A stretch of DNA of 64,000 nucleotides from Methanococcus voltae (GTDB lineage Archaea > AGJL01 > Methanococci > Methanococcales > Methanococcaceae), in the NCBI RefSeq assembly GCF_024807655.1, contig NZ_JANUCR010000001.1, positions 248,001-312,000 on the forward strand. The letters are read 5' to 3'. Below the pieces are notes generated by a model. It worked only from the letters and a program-made list of their open reading frames with translations, was not told where the DNA came from and did no database searches. A program made the position numbers and the translations under genes. Positions 38,816-48,582 of the stretch are shown here, in pieces. Position 1 is the stretch's first letter. Each line of letters starts with the position of its first letter.

Positions 38816-39724
38816 ATGGATCCAACATTATTAACCCTTGGAGCCTTAGCCTTGGCAGGTGCTGCGGCAACTGTTTCAGGTTGTGCGGAAGACTTAGAAT
38901 CAGATGTAGGTTCACAGTCAAACCCTAACTCTCAGGTGCAATTAGGTCCCCAAATGGGTAACATACACAGATATTTCAACAAAGCTATCTCCGGTGAACC
39001 TGTATCCTACGGTTTATACGTAGCGGTTGCAGGAGCTGTAGCATGGGCTTTAATGAATGCAGGATACAATCCAATCTTAGGTTTAATAGTAGGTTCAGGA
39101 GTAGGTGCAATTACTCACGGTGCATACTCATTAAGCGCATACTTAGGTAGGATTGTTGGTCAGTCCAAAAACTTCAACCAACCAGTTTATATGGACGTTA
39201 TAAGTACACACATGGGTCCTATGATGGGACACGGTTTTATAGCAATTTTCACTATGTTATTAGCAGCTTACTTAGCTACATTAGCATTAGGTAATCCATT
39301 CCCATTGCCATTGGTAGCTTTAATCTTCGGTATCACAGTTGGTGCTATCGGTTCATCAACCGGGGATGTCCACTATGGTGCTGAAAGAGAATACCAAAAA
39401 TACGCTTTCGGTGGTGGTATTCCTGTTGCTAACCAAGGTGACATTGATATTAAAGCAGAAACTGGTATTAGAAATGGTTTAGATTCATCATACTTCTGTT
39501 CAAGACTCGGAGGTCCATTAACCGGTCTCTGTTTCGGTTTAATTATCTTCTTAGATGGCTGGAGAACCGTTACAGGAAATATTATCGGCGATATAATGGG
39601 TGCAGACCTCGTTATCAAAGCTTTACTTGCAATTATATTAGGTGTTTTAATCGTAATTGCTACTGCAATTGTTAACAGAAAAGTAGAAGTATATGCAAGA
39701 AACAAGTACGGGCCATACAAATAA
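38816..39724 (+). CDS. mtrE: Methyl-H4MPT:CoM methyltransferase subunit E
   Basis: MtrE is one of the membrane subunits of the Na+-pumping Mtr complex that moves methyl from tetrahydromethanopterin to coenzyme M. The 302-residue product has about six membrane segments and the conserved N-terminus MDPTLLTLGALALAGAAATV, with HRYFNKAISGEPVSYGLY and DVISTHMGPMMGHGF. I start at the ATG at 38816 after GAGGTGA. The GTG at 38807 lies within that site. It is the first gene of mtrEDCBA-[A/F]-GH. Confidence 0.97.
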   Translation: MDPTLLTLGALALAGAAATVSGCAEDLESDVGSQSNPNSQVQLGPQMGNIHRYFNKAISGEPVSYGLYVAVAGAVAWALMNAGYNPILGLIVGSGVGAITHGAYSLSAYLGRIVGQSKNFNQPVYMDVISTHMGPMMGHGFIAIFTMLLAAYLATLALGNPFPLPLVALIFGITVGAIGSSTGDVHYGAEREYQKYAFGGGIPVANQGDIDIKAETGIRNGLDSSYFCSRLGGPLTGLCFGLIIFLDGWRTVTGNIIGDIMGADLVIKALLAIILGVLIVIATAIVNRKVEVYARNKYGPYK

Positions 39725-39746
39725 TTAATAAAGTAATGGTGATAAT

Positions 39747-40457
39747 ATGGATATTTCAAGTATTATATTACCTCTTGTTGAAATCACCCTTGCAGGAGCA
39801 ATTATCAACGCAAGTGTTCACTTTGTTCCAGTAGGTGGTGCACCAGCTGCGATGGCTACTTCAACTGGGGTAGGTACCGGTACAACACAGTTGGCTGCAG
39901 GTGCAGGTTTCACAGGTTTATTAGCAGCAGCAGGAATGGCTGCACAACCTGGCATAATAGCTAGCAATCCACTTCACGCACTTTTGATTATGTTATCAGG
40001 TGCTGTTGGTGCTATGATTATGTTAGGATTAACCATGTTAATAGGTCAGTTAATTTACGTTTACGGTGTTGGTATTGTACCAGCAGCAGATAAATGTGAT
40101 ATTGACCCCATCACAAAAGACCCACAAAGTGCATTTATCACTCCAGGTACAACTGGACACGGTATTCCAACAGTATGTTTCGTTAGTGGACTAATCGGAG
40201 CAGCTTTAGGAGGAATCGGTGGAGGAATGGCTTATGTAGGTCTTTTAGGATTAGGATTTACAATACCTGCAATTGCGGGAGTATTAGCAGTAGGATTCTT
40301 CTTTATGAATGCAGTTCTTGCTTCATATAACATTGGTGGTACCATTGAAGGTTTCCACGACCCTAAATTTAAGAAAATGCCTAACGGAGTTATTGCTTCA
40401 ACAGTGTCATCATTAGTTGCAGCTTTAATATTAGTTGGAATGTCAATGGGACTTTAA
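39747..40457 (+). CDS. mtrD: Methyl-H4MPT:CoM methyltransferase subunit D
   Basis: MtrD is an integral membrane subunit of Mtr. MtrC, D and E are proposed to form the Na+ path. The 236-residue product has about six membrane segments, [20 protein letters not shown] near the N-terminus and [18 protein letters not shown] in the middle. ATG at 39747 follows GGTGAT and is 22 bases past mtrE. Confidence 0.97.
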   Translation: MDISSIILPLVEITLAGAIINASVHFVPVGGAPAAMATSTGVGTGTTQLAAGAGFTGLLAAAGMAAQPGIIASNPLHALLIMLSGAVGAMIMLGLTMLIGQLIYVYGVGIVPAADKCDIDPITKDPQSAFITPGTTGHGIPTVCFVSGLIGAALGGIGGGMAYVGLLGLGFTIPAIAGVLAVGFFFMNAVLASYNIGGTIEGFHDPKFKKMPNGVIASTVSSLVAALILVGMSMGL

Positions 40458-40479
40458 TTAAAAATTATGAGGTGTAATT

Positions 40480-41271
40480 ATGTCACATGGTGGCGGAGGA
40501 CACGCAGCAGAACTATTTCCTGAAACTCAAGTTCTAGGGATTGGTCTTGTACTAGCATTAATCGGAATGTATATTGCAAACTTTCTTCCAGAATATGCAA
40601 TGTTAATAGGCGGAGCATTAACTGTTCCAGCGTGTGTAGCGGGAGCTAACACAACAAGAAAAGTAGCGGCATATGGTTTAGGTACTGGGGTTCCTTCAAT
40701 TGGTATGGTAAGTTTAGGTATGGGTACAATATCAGCACTCGCAGCTGTATATTTACCAGTAGCTTTAGGAATCGACTCAATGGCAACACCAATAATTGCT
40801 GTTATCGTATCATTATTAATCGGTGCAATCGTAGGTAAATTAACACAAAACCCGGTAGGTATGAAAGTGCCTATTATTGTATCAAGTATGATAAAATTAT
40901 CATTAATGGGTGCTTTATCAATTTTGGGATTCTGTACTGCTTTTGCAGGCGGATTTTCAGCAAAAGTATTCATTCCGGGTGCAATAGAAACAGGAATGAT
41001 TGGTTTAGCATTTATTGCAGCAGGTATTGCAATTTTACACCCATTCAACGCATGTTTAGGACCTAACGAAAGTCACAGAAGAACAATGTACCTTGCAATT
41101 GCTTGTGGTTTATTAGCATGGTTAGTATTCGCAATTTCAAAATTAGATGCAATATCAGTTGTTATTTCAGCAGTTTTATGGGTTGCAACATACGCTATGT
41201 TTGTAAAAATGTCTTTGAACGATGCTTCAGATGTTTTATACACACCAGAATTGCCTAAGAAAGAAGAATAA
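40480..41271 (+). CDS. mtrC: Methyl-H4MPT:CoM methyltransferase subunit C
   Basis: MtrC is an integral membrane subunit of Mtr. The 263-residue product begins with a Gly/His-rich stretch ([15 protein letters not shown]) and has about seven to eight membrane segments. The polar motif [16 protein letters not shown] sits near residues 188-203. ATG at 40480 follows GAGGTGTAATT. It lies 22 bases after mtrD and nine before mtrB. Confidence 0.97.
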   Translation: MSHGGGGHAAELFPETQVLGIGLVLALIGMYIANFLPEYAMLIGGALTVPACVAGANTTRKVAAYGLGTGVPSIGMVSLGMGTISALAAVYLPVALGIDSMATPIIAVIVSLLIGAIVGKLTQNPVGMKVPIIVSSMIKLSLMGALSILGFCTAFAGGFSAKVFIPGAIETGMIGLAFIAAGIAILHPFNACLGPNESHRRTMYLAIACGLLAWLVFAISKLDAISVVISAVLWVATYAMFVKMSLNDASDVLYTPELPKKEE

Positions 41272-41280
41272 GGTGATAAA

Positions 41281-41607
41281 ATGGAAATTGTTAAAGTATG
41301 TCCTGATATAAACGTAGTATTGGACATCGATTCAGGTTTAATCGCAGAAATGAGAAAAGATATTCTTGTAACTGACTTAAAACCTGTTTCAGCAGAAATA
41401 GAACAATTAGAAAAACTTGCGATAGCATTGGAAAATTCATTAGACCCAAGAAACGCACCTATGAAATCATATGTTGGTAGAGAAGGTACGTACAAAATTG
41501 GAGGTTTATTCCAAGGAATGTTCTTCGGTTTCTGGATTGCCTTGTCAATTTTAATGCTCGCAGTATTCTTAATCATTAAAACGGATTTAAGCCTAATAGG
41601 TCTCTAA
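41281..41607 (+). CDS. mtrB: Methyl-H4MPT:CoM methyltransferase subunit B
   Basis: MtrB is a small Mtr subunit with one C-terminal membrane anchor (about residues 78-100, [20 protein letters not shown]). Its soluble N-terminal part begins [20 protein letters not shown]. The length, 108 residues, matches the family. ATG at 41281 follows AAGGTGAT. Confidence 0.96.
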   Translation: MEIVKVCPDINVVLDIDSGLIAEMRKDILVTDLKPVSAEIEQLEKLAIALENSLDPRNAPMKSYVGREGTYKIGGLFQGMFFGFWIALSILMLAVFLIIKTDLSLIGL

Positions 41608-41625
41608 ATTGTTTAATTTTGACAC

Positions 41626-42117
41626 GGAGGTGCTAAAATATGGCAGATAAAAAAGCCCCTGCAACAGGATGGCCTGTTGCTAATGGTGAATATGTTGTAG
41701 GTAATCCTGAAAGCTGTGTAGCTGTTGTTACATTGGGTTCACACGGATTAGATGAAGCAGCTATCGAAGCAGGTGCAGCTATTTCAGGACCTTGCCACAC
41801 AGAAAACTTGGGTATTGAAAAAGTTATCGTTAACTACATTTCAAATCCAAACATCAGATTTATGGTTGTGACAGGTTCAGAAGTTCAAGGACACATTACA
41901 GGACAATGTTTCAAAGCTCTCTATGAAAATGGAATTGGTGACGATGGTGGTATTATCGGCGCTAAAGGAGCTATTCCGTTCATGGAAAACGTTGGACAAG
42001 AACCAGTTGCAAGATTCCAAAATCAAATCGTTGAATTAATTGATATGATTGATTCAGAAGATAAAGGAAAAATTCAACAAACAGTTAAAGACTGTATCTC
42101 CAAAGACCCTGGTGCAT
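41626..42117 (+). repeat. 492-base direct repeat, copy 1 (mtrA)
   Basis: From the ribosome-binding site GGAGGTGCTAAAAT through codon 159 of mtrA the sequence is the same, base for base on my reading, as 42621-43112. The offset is 995 bases. Similarity continues imperfectly for about 60 bases more. Confidence 0.92.
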
Positions 42118-42368
42118 TTGAGGAAGATGCTATGGTTATAGACCTTGAAGGTAAAGCAGGTGGGGCAGGAGAAGAAGAAGGTTCTTCAGTTAAAATAACA
42201 TCTCCTGAAATGGCAATAATTGAATCAAGAATGAGAATAATCTCAAAACAAATTGAACAAGCTGCAATTGTTAACAAATACAACTCTGGGTATTATAACG
42301 GTAAAATCCAAGGTGTTGCAATAGGTTTATTCTTATCACTTCTTATATACAGTATGTTATTAATTTAA
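41640..42368 (+). CDS. mtrA: Methyl-H4MPT:CoM methyltransferase subunit A
   Basis: MtrA carries the corrinoid (5-hydroxybenzimidazolyl cobamide) that accepts the methyl group and passes it to CoM. The 242-residue product has a soluble corrinoid-binding domain (1-175) in which His85 of [10 protein letters not shown] should be the cobalt ligand, by comparison with His84 of Methanothermobacter MtrA. An acidic Gly/Glu linker and a C-terminal membrane anchor (about 222-242) follow. ATG at 41640 has a strong GGAGGTG. The first 159 residues are repeated exactly in the next gene. Confidence 0.97.
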
Positions 42369-42420
42369 TTATTAATTTAGCCAGTATTTAACCATTAAAT
42401 TGATGATTAAATAATAATTA

Positions 42421-42450
42421 ATGATAATTAAGGATAATTAAGGATAATTA
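42421..42450. repeat. Tandem ten-base repeat between mtrA and the chimeric mtr gene
   Basis: Three copies of a ten-base unit (ATGATAATTA, AGGATAATTA, AGGATAATTA) lie in the 266-base spacer. The spacer is otherwise low-complexity A/T, including repeated TTAATAATTAATAATTAATAA. No gene is seen in it. Confidence 0.8.
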
Positions 42451-42620
42451 ATGATTAAAACTGTATATATGAATTAAACACGGATTGGTATCTAAATATA
42501 TTAATAATTAATAATTAATAAAATATTAATAATAATTATGTTAAATTACCAATTAAAAGTTTGAAATTAATTAAGTTAAATATGTAAATACTAAATCAAA
42601 CCAAACATATATGCCTTCCA

Positions 42621-43112
42621 GGAGGTGCTAAAATATGGCAGATAAAAAAGCCCCTGCAACAGGATGGCCTGTTGCTAATGGTGAATATGTTGTAGGTAAT
42701 CCTGAAAGCTGTGTAGCTGTTGTTACATTGGGTTCACACGGATTAGATGAAGCAGCTATCGAAGCAGGTGCAGCTATTTCAGGACCTTGCCACACAGAAA
42801 ACTTGGGTATTGAAAAAGTTATCGTTAACTACATTTCAAATCCAAACATCAGATTTATGGTTGTGACAGGTTCAGAAGTTCAAGGACACATTACAGGACA
42901 ATGTTTCAAAGCTCTCTATGAAAATGGAATTGGTGACGATGGTGGTATTATCGGCGCTAAAGGAGCTATTCCGTTCATGGAAAACGTTGGACAAGAACCA
43001 GTTGCAAGATTCCAAAATCAAATCGTTGAATTAATTGATATGATTGATTCAGAAGATAAAGGAAAAATTCAACAAACAGTTAAAGACTGTATCTCCAAAG
43101 ACCCTGGTGCAT
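42621..43112 (+). repeat. 492-base direct repeat, copy 2 (chimeric mtrA/mtrF)
   Basis: This is the second copy of the repeat starting at the ribosome-binding site GGAGGTG and covering codons 1-159 of the chimeric gene. The lack of silent differences suggests recent duplication or ongoing gene conversion. Confidence 0.92.
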
Positions 43113-43396
43113 CAGAAGAAGATGCTATGGTTATAGACCTTGAAGGTAAAGCGGGAGAAGCGGGAGAAGATTCAGGCGATGGTTTTGCTATTGAAGGTAT
43201 TCCTACAGTATCAGAACCAGATCTCGAATATGTAAAAAAATTAAATGAAAGTCTCGACTATAAAGTAGGACTTATCACAAGAGATTTGGGTCTCGCTTCT
43301 GGAGTTCAGTCTGAAAGTCTCACCGGTTTATTATATGGTACGATATTTGCGTTAGTATTTGTCGCAATACCATTAATATTAAAAATTGGATTATAA
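42635..43396 (+). CDS. mtrF: Chimeric Mtr subunit: MtrA corrinoid domain fused to MtrF
   Basis: The 253-residue product has two parts. Residues 1-159 are identical to MtrA, including the presumed cobalt ligand His85, and about 20 further residues are similar. From about 187 the sequence is MtrF-like ([20 protein letters not shown], then [20 protein letters not shown] as a membrane anchor). It takes the mtrF slot between mtrA and mtrG, and no separate mtrF is seen. Pfam notes MtrF domains at the ends of some MtrA proteins, so the fusion class is known. The exact identity to the neighbour is the odd point. It could place a second corrinoid carrier in the complex. Confidence 0.9.
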   Translation: MADKKAPATGWPVANGEYVVGNPESCVAVVTLGSHGLDEAAIEAGAAISGPCHTENLGIEKVIVNYISNPNIRFMVVTGSEVQGHITGQCFKALYENGIGDDGGIIGAKGAIPFMENVGQEPVARFQNQIVELIDMIDSEDKGKIQQTVKDCISKDPGASEEDAMVIDLEGKAGEAGEDSGDGFAIEGIPTVSEPDLEYVKKLNESLDYKVGLITRDLGLASGVQSESLTGLLYGTIFALVFVAIPLILKIGL

Positions 43397-43443
43397 ATAT
43401 TGAGAAATTAATAATTCCATCATTAAATTTATAAGGTGATTAG

Positions 43444-43668
43444 ATGGCTGAAATTCCTACAGTAATAACACCAAACAAGGAATTCAAAGAATTACAGAAA
43501 AAACTTGACGAAGTTGAAGATAGAGTTGAAAGAACAAATGCTGAAATCTTCCAAAGAACAGGTCAAAAAACAGGAAGAGATGTAGGTATTGTACTTGGTT
43601 TCGCAATTGGAACCGTATTATTATACTCATTAGCAGGAGCTTTGCAGTTCTTCAATCTTATAAAATAA
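43444..43668 (+). CDS. mtrG: Methyl-H4MPT:CoM methyltransferase subunit G
   Basis: MtrG is a small Mtr subunit with a coiled-coil-like N-terminal half (KELQKKLDEVEDRVERTNAE, about 15-34) and one C-terminal membrane segment (about 50-70). It has 74 residues, the usual length. ATG at 43444 follows AAGGTGATT. It starts 48 bases after the chimeric mtrA/mtrF gene. Confidence 0.95.
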   Translation: MAEIPTVITPNKEFKELQKKLDEVEDRVERTNAEIFQRTGQKTGRDVGIVLGFAIGTVLLYSLAGALQFFNLIK

Positions 43669-43689
43669 CATTGTTACAGAGGTGGAATA

Positions 43690-44649
43690 ATGTTCAAATT
43701 CGACAAAGAACAGGAAATTATTGAATTAGCTGGTGCTAGATTTGGAGGACAACCAGGAGAATGTCCTACCGCATTATCAGGTACCATATTTTACGCTAGA
43801 CACAAAATTGTAGAAGATGCTAAAAAAGGTATCTTCGATAAAGCTGCTGCTGAAGAATTAATCAACAAGCAAGCTGAAATGCAAGATATCACAGGTAATT
43901 CCGCATTAGTGCAAGTATTCGGTGGTTCAGAAGAAGCACTCGTTAATTACATTGACTTCGTAGCTGATGTATGGGATGGACCTATGTTATTGGACTCAAC
44001 ATCTGGTAAAGCAAGAATGGCTGCAGCTACAAGAGCTACAGAAGCTGGATTTGCTGGACAATGTGTTTACAACTCAATTAACGTTTCAATGGACGAAGAA
44101 GAGTTCCAAAATTTAGTTGAAAGTGATTTGGAAGCTTCAATCGTTTTATGTTTCGACCCAATGGACCCTTCAGTAGAAGGTAAATTAAACGTTTTAAACA
44201 ACGGTGGTAAAACAGCTGAAACAGGTATGTTAGAACTCGCTGAAAAAGCAGGTATTAAACACCCATTAATTGACGTTGCTGTAACCCCTATGGGTAATGG
44301 TGCAGGTCAAGCTGTAAGAGCTTCATTCGCTGTTAAAGCAAAATTAGGTTTACCAGTAGGTAGTGGTATCCACAACATTCCATCAGCATGGGACTGGTTA
44401 AGAGAATTCAGAAAAGGATTAAGAGAAAACGACAAAGCACAGTTATCAAAAGACGTACACCACGTGTGCGACATTGGTGCTAACATTGTTCAAACAATGG
44501 CTTCAGGAGACTTCGTTCTCTACGGTCCAATTGACAACTCACAATTAGCATTCCCTGCTGTAGCAATGACCGATATGATTATCGCAGAAACAGCTAAGGA
44601 CTTAGGTACAACACCTGATGAAATACACCCATTACACAAATTAATCTAA
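43690..44649 (+). CDS. mtrH: Methyl-H4MPT:CoM methyltransferase subunit H
   Basis: MtrH is the soluble subunit that transfers the methyl group from methyl-tetrahydromethanopterin to the corrinoid of MtrA. The 319-residue product is a TIM-barrel methyltransferase, beginning MFKFDKEQEIIELAGARFGG and containing DGPMLLDSTSGKARMAA and IDVAVTPMGNGAGQAVRAS. ATG at 43690 follows GAGGTGGAAT. It is the last mtr gene; 209 AT-rich bases separate it from a convergent gene. Confidence 0.97.
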   Translation: MFKFDKEQEIIELAGARFGGQPGECPTALSGTIFYARHKIVEDAKKGIFDKAAAEELINKQAEMQDITGNSALVQVFGGSEEALVNYIDFVADVWDGPMLLDSTSGKARMAAATRATEAGFAGQCVYNSINVSMDEEEFQNLVESDLEASIVLCFDPMDPSVEGKLNVLNNGGKTAETGMLELAEKAGIKHPLIDVAVTPMGNGAGQAVRASFAVKAKLGLPVGSGIHNIPSAWDWLREFRKGLRENDKAQLSKDVHHVCDIGANIVQTMASGDFVLYGPIDNSQLAFPAVAMTDMIIAETAKDLGTTPDEIHPLHKLI

Positions 44650-44858
44650 TTAAAACATTAATTAATTTGTTTATAATTTTATACTATTTTTCTATTTTTT
44701 TGAATAATTGAAAAATTTAAAAGACATTTTAAGAAATTTAAATGATTAATTTAAAATAAAAAAACTATTTTAAAACCATATTTTAATCAATAAAAAAAAA
44801 AGTAAAAAAGAAATATTATAGTTTATCATAGAAATTAATAATTAGTAATATAAGTTAA

Positions 44859-45395
44859 TTAATTTAAACTATTAAACTTCCAGATTACTGCCAAATCTTT
44901 TAAAGCAGTCATTATTTTAGACTTTTCGCCTTCAATGAGTATTTTAAGGTCTTCTTCACTACTTTGCGAAAATATAATACCATTATCTTCACTAAGTTCT
45001 CCTAAAATTTCAGGATGCAGTTCTACGGGCATTTTTACACGAATAATTTCGGTAGACTTTCTTTTTTTAACTTCTGGATTATAAAGAGTCTGTTTTAAAG
45101 GAAATTGGACATCTAATTCTCCTCTTGAAGCTTTTCCGAGTCTATCCAAAAAGTTTTTTGCAGTTTGCTCATCACACATACCAAATAATGCACCTTGTAA
45201 TACAGATATTTCTTTTTCCGCATCCATTAATACATTAAAATCTGCGTGTTCATCTAAAATATAATATGTCAAAATATTATTTGCAATTCTTAATCTATCG
45301 AAATATTCTTTTGGAATAGGTCTCTTCTTCGAAAGTTCTAATGTTAAATCATTCAAAACAACCCATTTTTTATCTATCCCTTTTGCGTCCTTCAT
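44859..45395 (-). CDS. DUF2096-like protein of unknown function
   Basis: The 178-residue product is soluble, mostly helical at the N-terminus, with a basic turn KKRKSTEIIRVKMPVELHP near residue 111. The C-terminal part, from about 125, resembles a small regulatory or ligand-binding domain (SQSSEEDLKILIEGEK). From memory it looks like the methanogen family DUF2096; this is a tentative match. It overlaps the end of the upstream gene by 26 bases, showing tight translational coupling. It converges on mtrH. Confidence 0.55.
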   Translation of the reverse strand: MKDAKGIDKKWVVLNDLTLELSKKRPIPKEYFDRLRIANNILTYYILDEHADFNVLMDAEKEISVLQGALFGMCDEQTAKNFLDRLGKASRGELDVQFPLKQTLYNPEVKKRKSTEIIRVKMPVELHPEILGELSEDNGIIFSQSSEEDLKILIEGEKSKIMTALKDLAVIWKFNSLN

Positions 45396-45702
45396 CGCTC
45401 ATCATCTCAATGTAATTTTTTAATATTAATTTAGAATCATGATTCAATACAGCTCCAAATTTTAGCAAGTCGTCTTCTATATCTTTAATATGCATATTCT
45501 TCTTCAAAAAATAAATTTGATAGCTATCAGTACCTTGAATATTTAATATGGCAACCGTATGATTTTTAGAATACAAATCTATACGTTCCCTATTAGCTTT
45601 AGCCTTCATAGTTCCAGAAACTTCCGGAGAATTTAGGACTTCATTGGAGTCGATTATTGTAAGTAGTTTAGCTATGAAATTTCCGCATCTGCAACGTTCC
45701 AT
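45370..45702 (-). CDS. Small protein of unknown function coupled to DUF2096-like gene
   Basis: The 110-residue product starts MERCRCGNFIAKLLTII, with a CxC near the N-terminus, and ends in a basic tail MMSDEGRKRDR. Its centre looks beta-rich (LYSKNHTVAILNIQG). I do not recognise the family. ATG at 45702 follows GGTGAAAAT. It overlaps the next gene by 26 bases and begins about 35 bases after the TatD gene on the same strand, so the three probably form one operon. Confidence 0.6.
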   Translation of the reverse strand: MERCRCGNFIAKLLTIIDSNEVLNSPEVSGTMKAKANRERIDLYSKNHTVAILNIQGTDSYQIYFLKKNMHIKDIEDDLLKFGAVLNHDSKLILKNYIEMMSDEGRKRDR

Positions 45703-45738
45703 ATTTTCACCTGCTTACCTTTACTTTTTAATTCCCGC

Positions 45739-46749
45739 CTATATTTTGAATAATCTTTTAGTTTGAGAATATATAAGTTTAGCGATTTTAATTAGATTAT
45801 CATCTTGGTTAATTTCTTGGTTAATTTCTTGATTATTAATTATATGATTACCAGGATTATTAGACTTATTAATAACATTGTTATCTAATTTGTTTTTCAT
45901 ATTATTAAAAACGTTGCAATTATATTCGTTGTTTTTAGTATTTGTTGAATCAAATACCGAATTATAAATTTTTCCAAATTCATCCATTACCTTTATTACA
46001 TTTAAAGGTTCATTTTGCTCCCCTTTTACGGGCGATACAAATGGACTGTCTGTTTCCGAGAGCGTATTTTTAAACAAATCCATACCATATTTATTTAAAA
46101 GTTCCGTTATTAAATTTTTATGATAATCTGAAAAACATAATTGTGTTGAAATTGAAATATAATTATCATTATTAATTAATTCTTCTGCAAGTTGTTTACT
46201 TCCACTAAAACAGTGATAAATAATTTTTAAATCATTTTTAGTAATTTCCTGAATTATATCATATGCTTTATCCTCAAAACCTCTTGCGTGTATCACTATC
46301 GGCTTATCAAGTTCCATTGCTAAGTTTAAATATTTTCTAAAAATTTTTTCTTGCTTTTGTATATCCGTAGGGGCTGTTATCCCACTATCAAGCCCTATTT
46401 CACCCACTGCTACGACTAAATCCTGATTTTTTTCAATAAATTTGTAAGTGTCTTCAACCACTTTCCAATCTGACTTTATTCTTGAGGGGTGATATCCCAT
46501 AGTAATATCGATATCTTTGGGATATTTCTTTTTTAGTTCGAGTGCCCTTTTACATCCACCCAAACTTTCCCCACTTGTAATCATTCTTACATTGTTGTTT
46601 ATCGCCCGATTTATTACTTCATCCCTATTTTTTAGTCTACGATATTCCATATGGCAATGTGCATCAATATAATATATATTTTTACTATTTTTATTGTTGC
46701 TATTACAGATATTGGTATTATCGATATTATCAATATTATTATTTTTCAA
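45739..46749 (-). CDS. TatD family metal-dependent hydrolase
   Basis: TatD-like proteins are TIM-barrel, metal-dependent hydrolases, several of which act as DNases. The product (336 residues from TTG at 46749) has the metal-binding IDAHCHMEY, then GYHPSRIKSDW, VAVGEIGLDSG, IVIHARGFEDKAYD, YHCFSGS and SETDSPFVSPVKG, so the active-site residues are intact. The N-terminus and a stretch near 280-320 are rich in Asn. I prefer the TTG start because GGTGA lies four bases upstream; an in-frame ATG at 46782 is possible. It is the first of three likely co-transcribed genes. Confidence 0.85.
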   Translation of the reverse strand: MKNNNIDNIDNTNICNSNNKNSKNIYYIDAHCHMEYRRLKNRDEVINRAINNNVRMITSGESLGGCKRALELKKKYPKDIDITMGYHPSRIKSDWKVVEDTYKFIEKNQDLVVAVGEIGLDSGITAPTDIQKQEKIFRKYLNLAMELDKPIVIHARGFEDKAYDIIQEITKNDLKIIYHCFSGSKQLAEELINNDNYISISTQLCFSDYHKNLITELLNKYGMDLFKNTLSETDSPFVSPVKGEQNEPLNVIKVMDEFGKIYNSVFDSTNTKNNEYNCNVFNNMKNKLDNNVINKSNNPGNHIINNQEINQEINQDDNLIKIAKLIYSQTKRLFKI

Positions 46750-46920
46750 ATTTTCACCATAAATACTAAAAATATATAACAATTATATAAGAGTGTTGTA
46801 TTATACATTATTTTAAATATTTTCTAAATATATGTGTAGATTAATTTATTAAGTTATTATTTATTTTATTAATTTAGTATTTTATTATTAAAATATAGCA
46901 TTATTAATTTTGGTGATTTG

Positions 46921-48582
46921 ATGACTTCCGAACTTTCAAAAATTAAAAAAACATACGAATACAAAAAATTTATAAGATGTTTAATTGATGAATTATTGAT
47001 TAATAAAGAAAAAATCGACGAATTAGATGCAAAACGTAAAAAACAAAGAGTAGAAGATATTAAAGCAAAATGTCTTCGGAAATTTAATTTAAATATAGGA
47101 TTTCCCCCAAATTCCGACGTACTTGCTCTTGCTACAGATGAAGAAAAAAAGAAACTATCGCTAATCTTACGAAAAAAACCTATTAGAACACTTTCCGGTG
47201 TTGCGGTTGTTGCTGTAATGACTTCACCTGAACCTTGCCCACACGGTAAATGTGCTTTTTGCCCCGGAGGTAAGGAAAGCGTATTCGGAGATGTTCCCCA
47301 AAGTTATACGGGAAAAGAACCTGCTACTATGCGAGGAATTATGTATAATTTTGACCCATATGTACAAACGTCTGAAAGATTAAAACAGCTTGAAAATGTA
47401 GGTCATCCCACAGATAAAGTGGAACTCATTATTATGGGCGGTACATTCCCAGCTCGAGATACTTCATACCAAGAAAACTTTATAAAAGGCTGTTTAGACG
47501 CTATGAATGGAGTAATCTCTGAAACACTTGAAGAAGCTCAAAAAATAAATGAAACTGCTTCACATAGGTGTGTTGCTCTTACCATTGAAACACGTCCTGA
47601 TTACTGTAAAGAAGAACACGTTAATGAAATGTTAAAATTAGGTGCTACCCGTGTTGAATTAGGTATTCAAAGTACGTATGATGAGATATTAGACTTTGTA
47701 AAAAGAGGTCATTCGGTTTCTGAATCAATTAAAGCTACATCACGTCTTAAAAATAGTGGTTTAAAAGTATCTTACCACATCATACCAGGTTTACCACATA
47801 CGACTGAAGAGATGGATAAAGAAAATATTAGGCGAGTATTCAATAATCCAGAGTTTAAACCTGATTTAATAAAATTCTATCCTTGTTTGGTAATTGAAGG
47901 TACTGAATTATATGATTTATGGAAAAAAGGAGAATATAAACCGATTACTGACGAAGAAGCGGTTGAATTAATCACCTATGGTAAATCGATTATGCCGAAG
48001 TGGATTAGGACATCACGTATTCAAAGAGATATACCTGCAACAGTTATTGATGAGGGCGTTAAAAAGAGTAATCTCGGAGAATTGGTATATAATAACCTCG
48101 AAAAGAAAGGTATAAAGTGTAAATGTATAAGATGTAGAGAAGTAGGTCATGTTTGCTACAAAAAAGGTATAAAACCAGATAATTCAAGTATAAAATTACT
48201 TATTGAAGAATATGAAGCAAGCGGGGGAAAAGAATTCTTTATAACCTATGAAGATATTAAAAACGATTTATTAATCGGATACTTAAGACTTAGAATTCCA
48301 GATATGAATAGTGTTTTTAGACCCGAAATAGATGAAAATACCGCTTTAATAAGGCAAGTGCACGTTTGTGGGCAGCAACAAGAATTAGGTTCTAAAATAG
48401 AAGATACTAAAAATTGGCAACATAAGGGTTATGGCAAATTAATGCTTGAAGAAGCTGAAAAACTTGCAAAAAGCCTTGGAAAATCTAAAATATTAATAAC
48501 AAGTGGTATTGGAGTCCGAGAATATTATAAAAAACAAGGTTATGACCGCATAGGTCCATATATGGGTAAAAAACTAAATTAA
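46921..48582 (+). CDS. elp3: Elp3-type tRNA uridine(34) acetyltransferase
   Basis: Elp3 makes the carboxymethyl group on wobble uridine 34 of certain tRNAs, using acetyl-CoA and a SAM radical. The 553-residue product has an N-terminal basic tRNA-binding region and the radical SAM motif SPEPCPHGKCAFCPGG (cluster Cx4Cx2C, about residues 100-115). GIQSTYDEILDFVKRGH follows, then a Cys-rich KCKCIRCREVGHVC, and a C-terminal GNAT domain (about 445-553) with HKGYGKLMLEEAE. ATG at 46921 follows GGTGAT; the preceding TTG is not needed. Confidence 0.93.
   Translation: MTSELSKIKKTYEYKKFIRCLIDELLINKEKIDELDAKRKKQRVEDIKAKCLRKFNLNIGFPPNSDVLALATDEEKKKLSLILRKKPIRTLSGVAVVAVMTSPEPCPHGKCAFCPGGKESVFGDVPQSYTGKEPATMRGIMYNFDPYVQTSERLKQLENVGHPTDKVELIIMGGTFPARDTSYQENFIKGCLDAMNGVISETLEEAQKINETASHRCVALTIETRPDYCKEEHVNEMLKLGATRVELGIQSTYDEILDFVKRGHSVSESIKATSRLKNSGLKVSYHIIPGLPHTTEEMDKENIRRVFNNPEFKPDLIKFYPCLVIEGTELYDLWKKGEYKPITDEEAVELITYGKSIMPKWIRTSRIQRDIPATVIDEGVKKSNLGELVYNNLEKKGIKCKCIRCREVGHVCYKKGIKPDNSSIKLLIEEYEASGGKEFFITYEDIKNDLLIGYLRLRIPDMNSVFRPEIDENTALIRQVHVCGQQQELGSKIEDTKNWQHKGYGKLMLEEAEKLAKSLGKSKILITSGIGVREYYKKQGYDRIGPYMGKKLN

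Noticed and set aside
42369-42634. A separate mtrF gene between mtrA and the chimera
   Set aside because: The spacer is low-complexity A/T with tandem repeats and has no reading frame of MtrF length or sequence.
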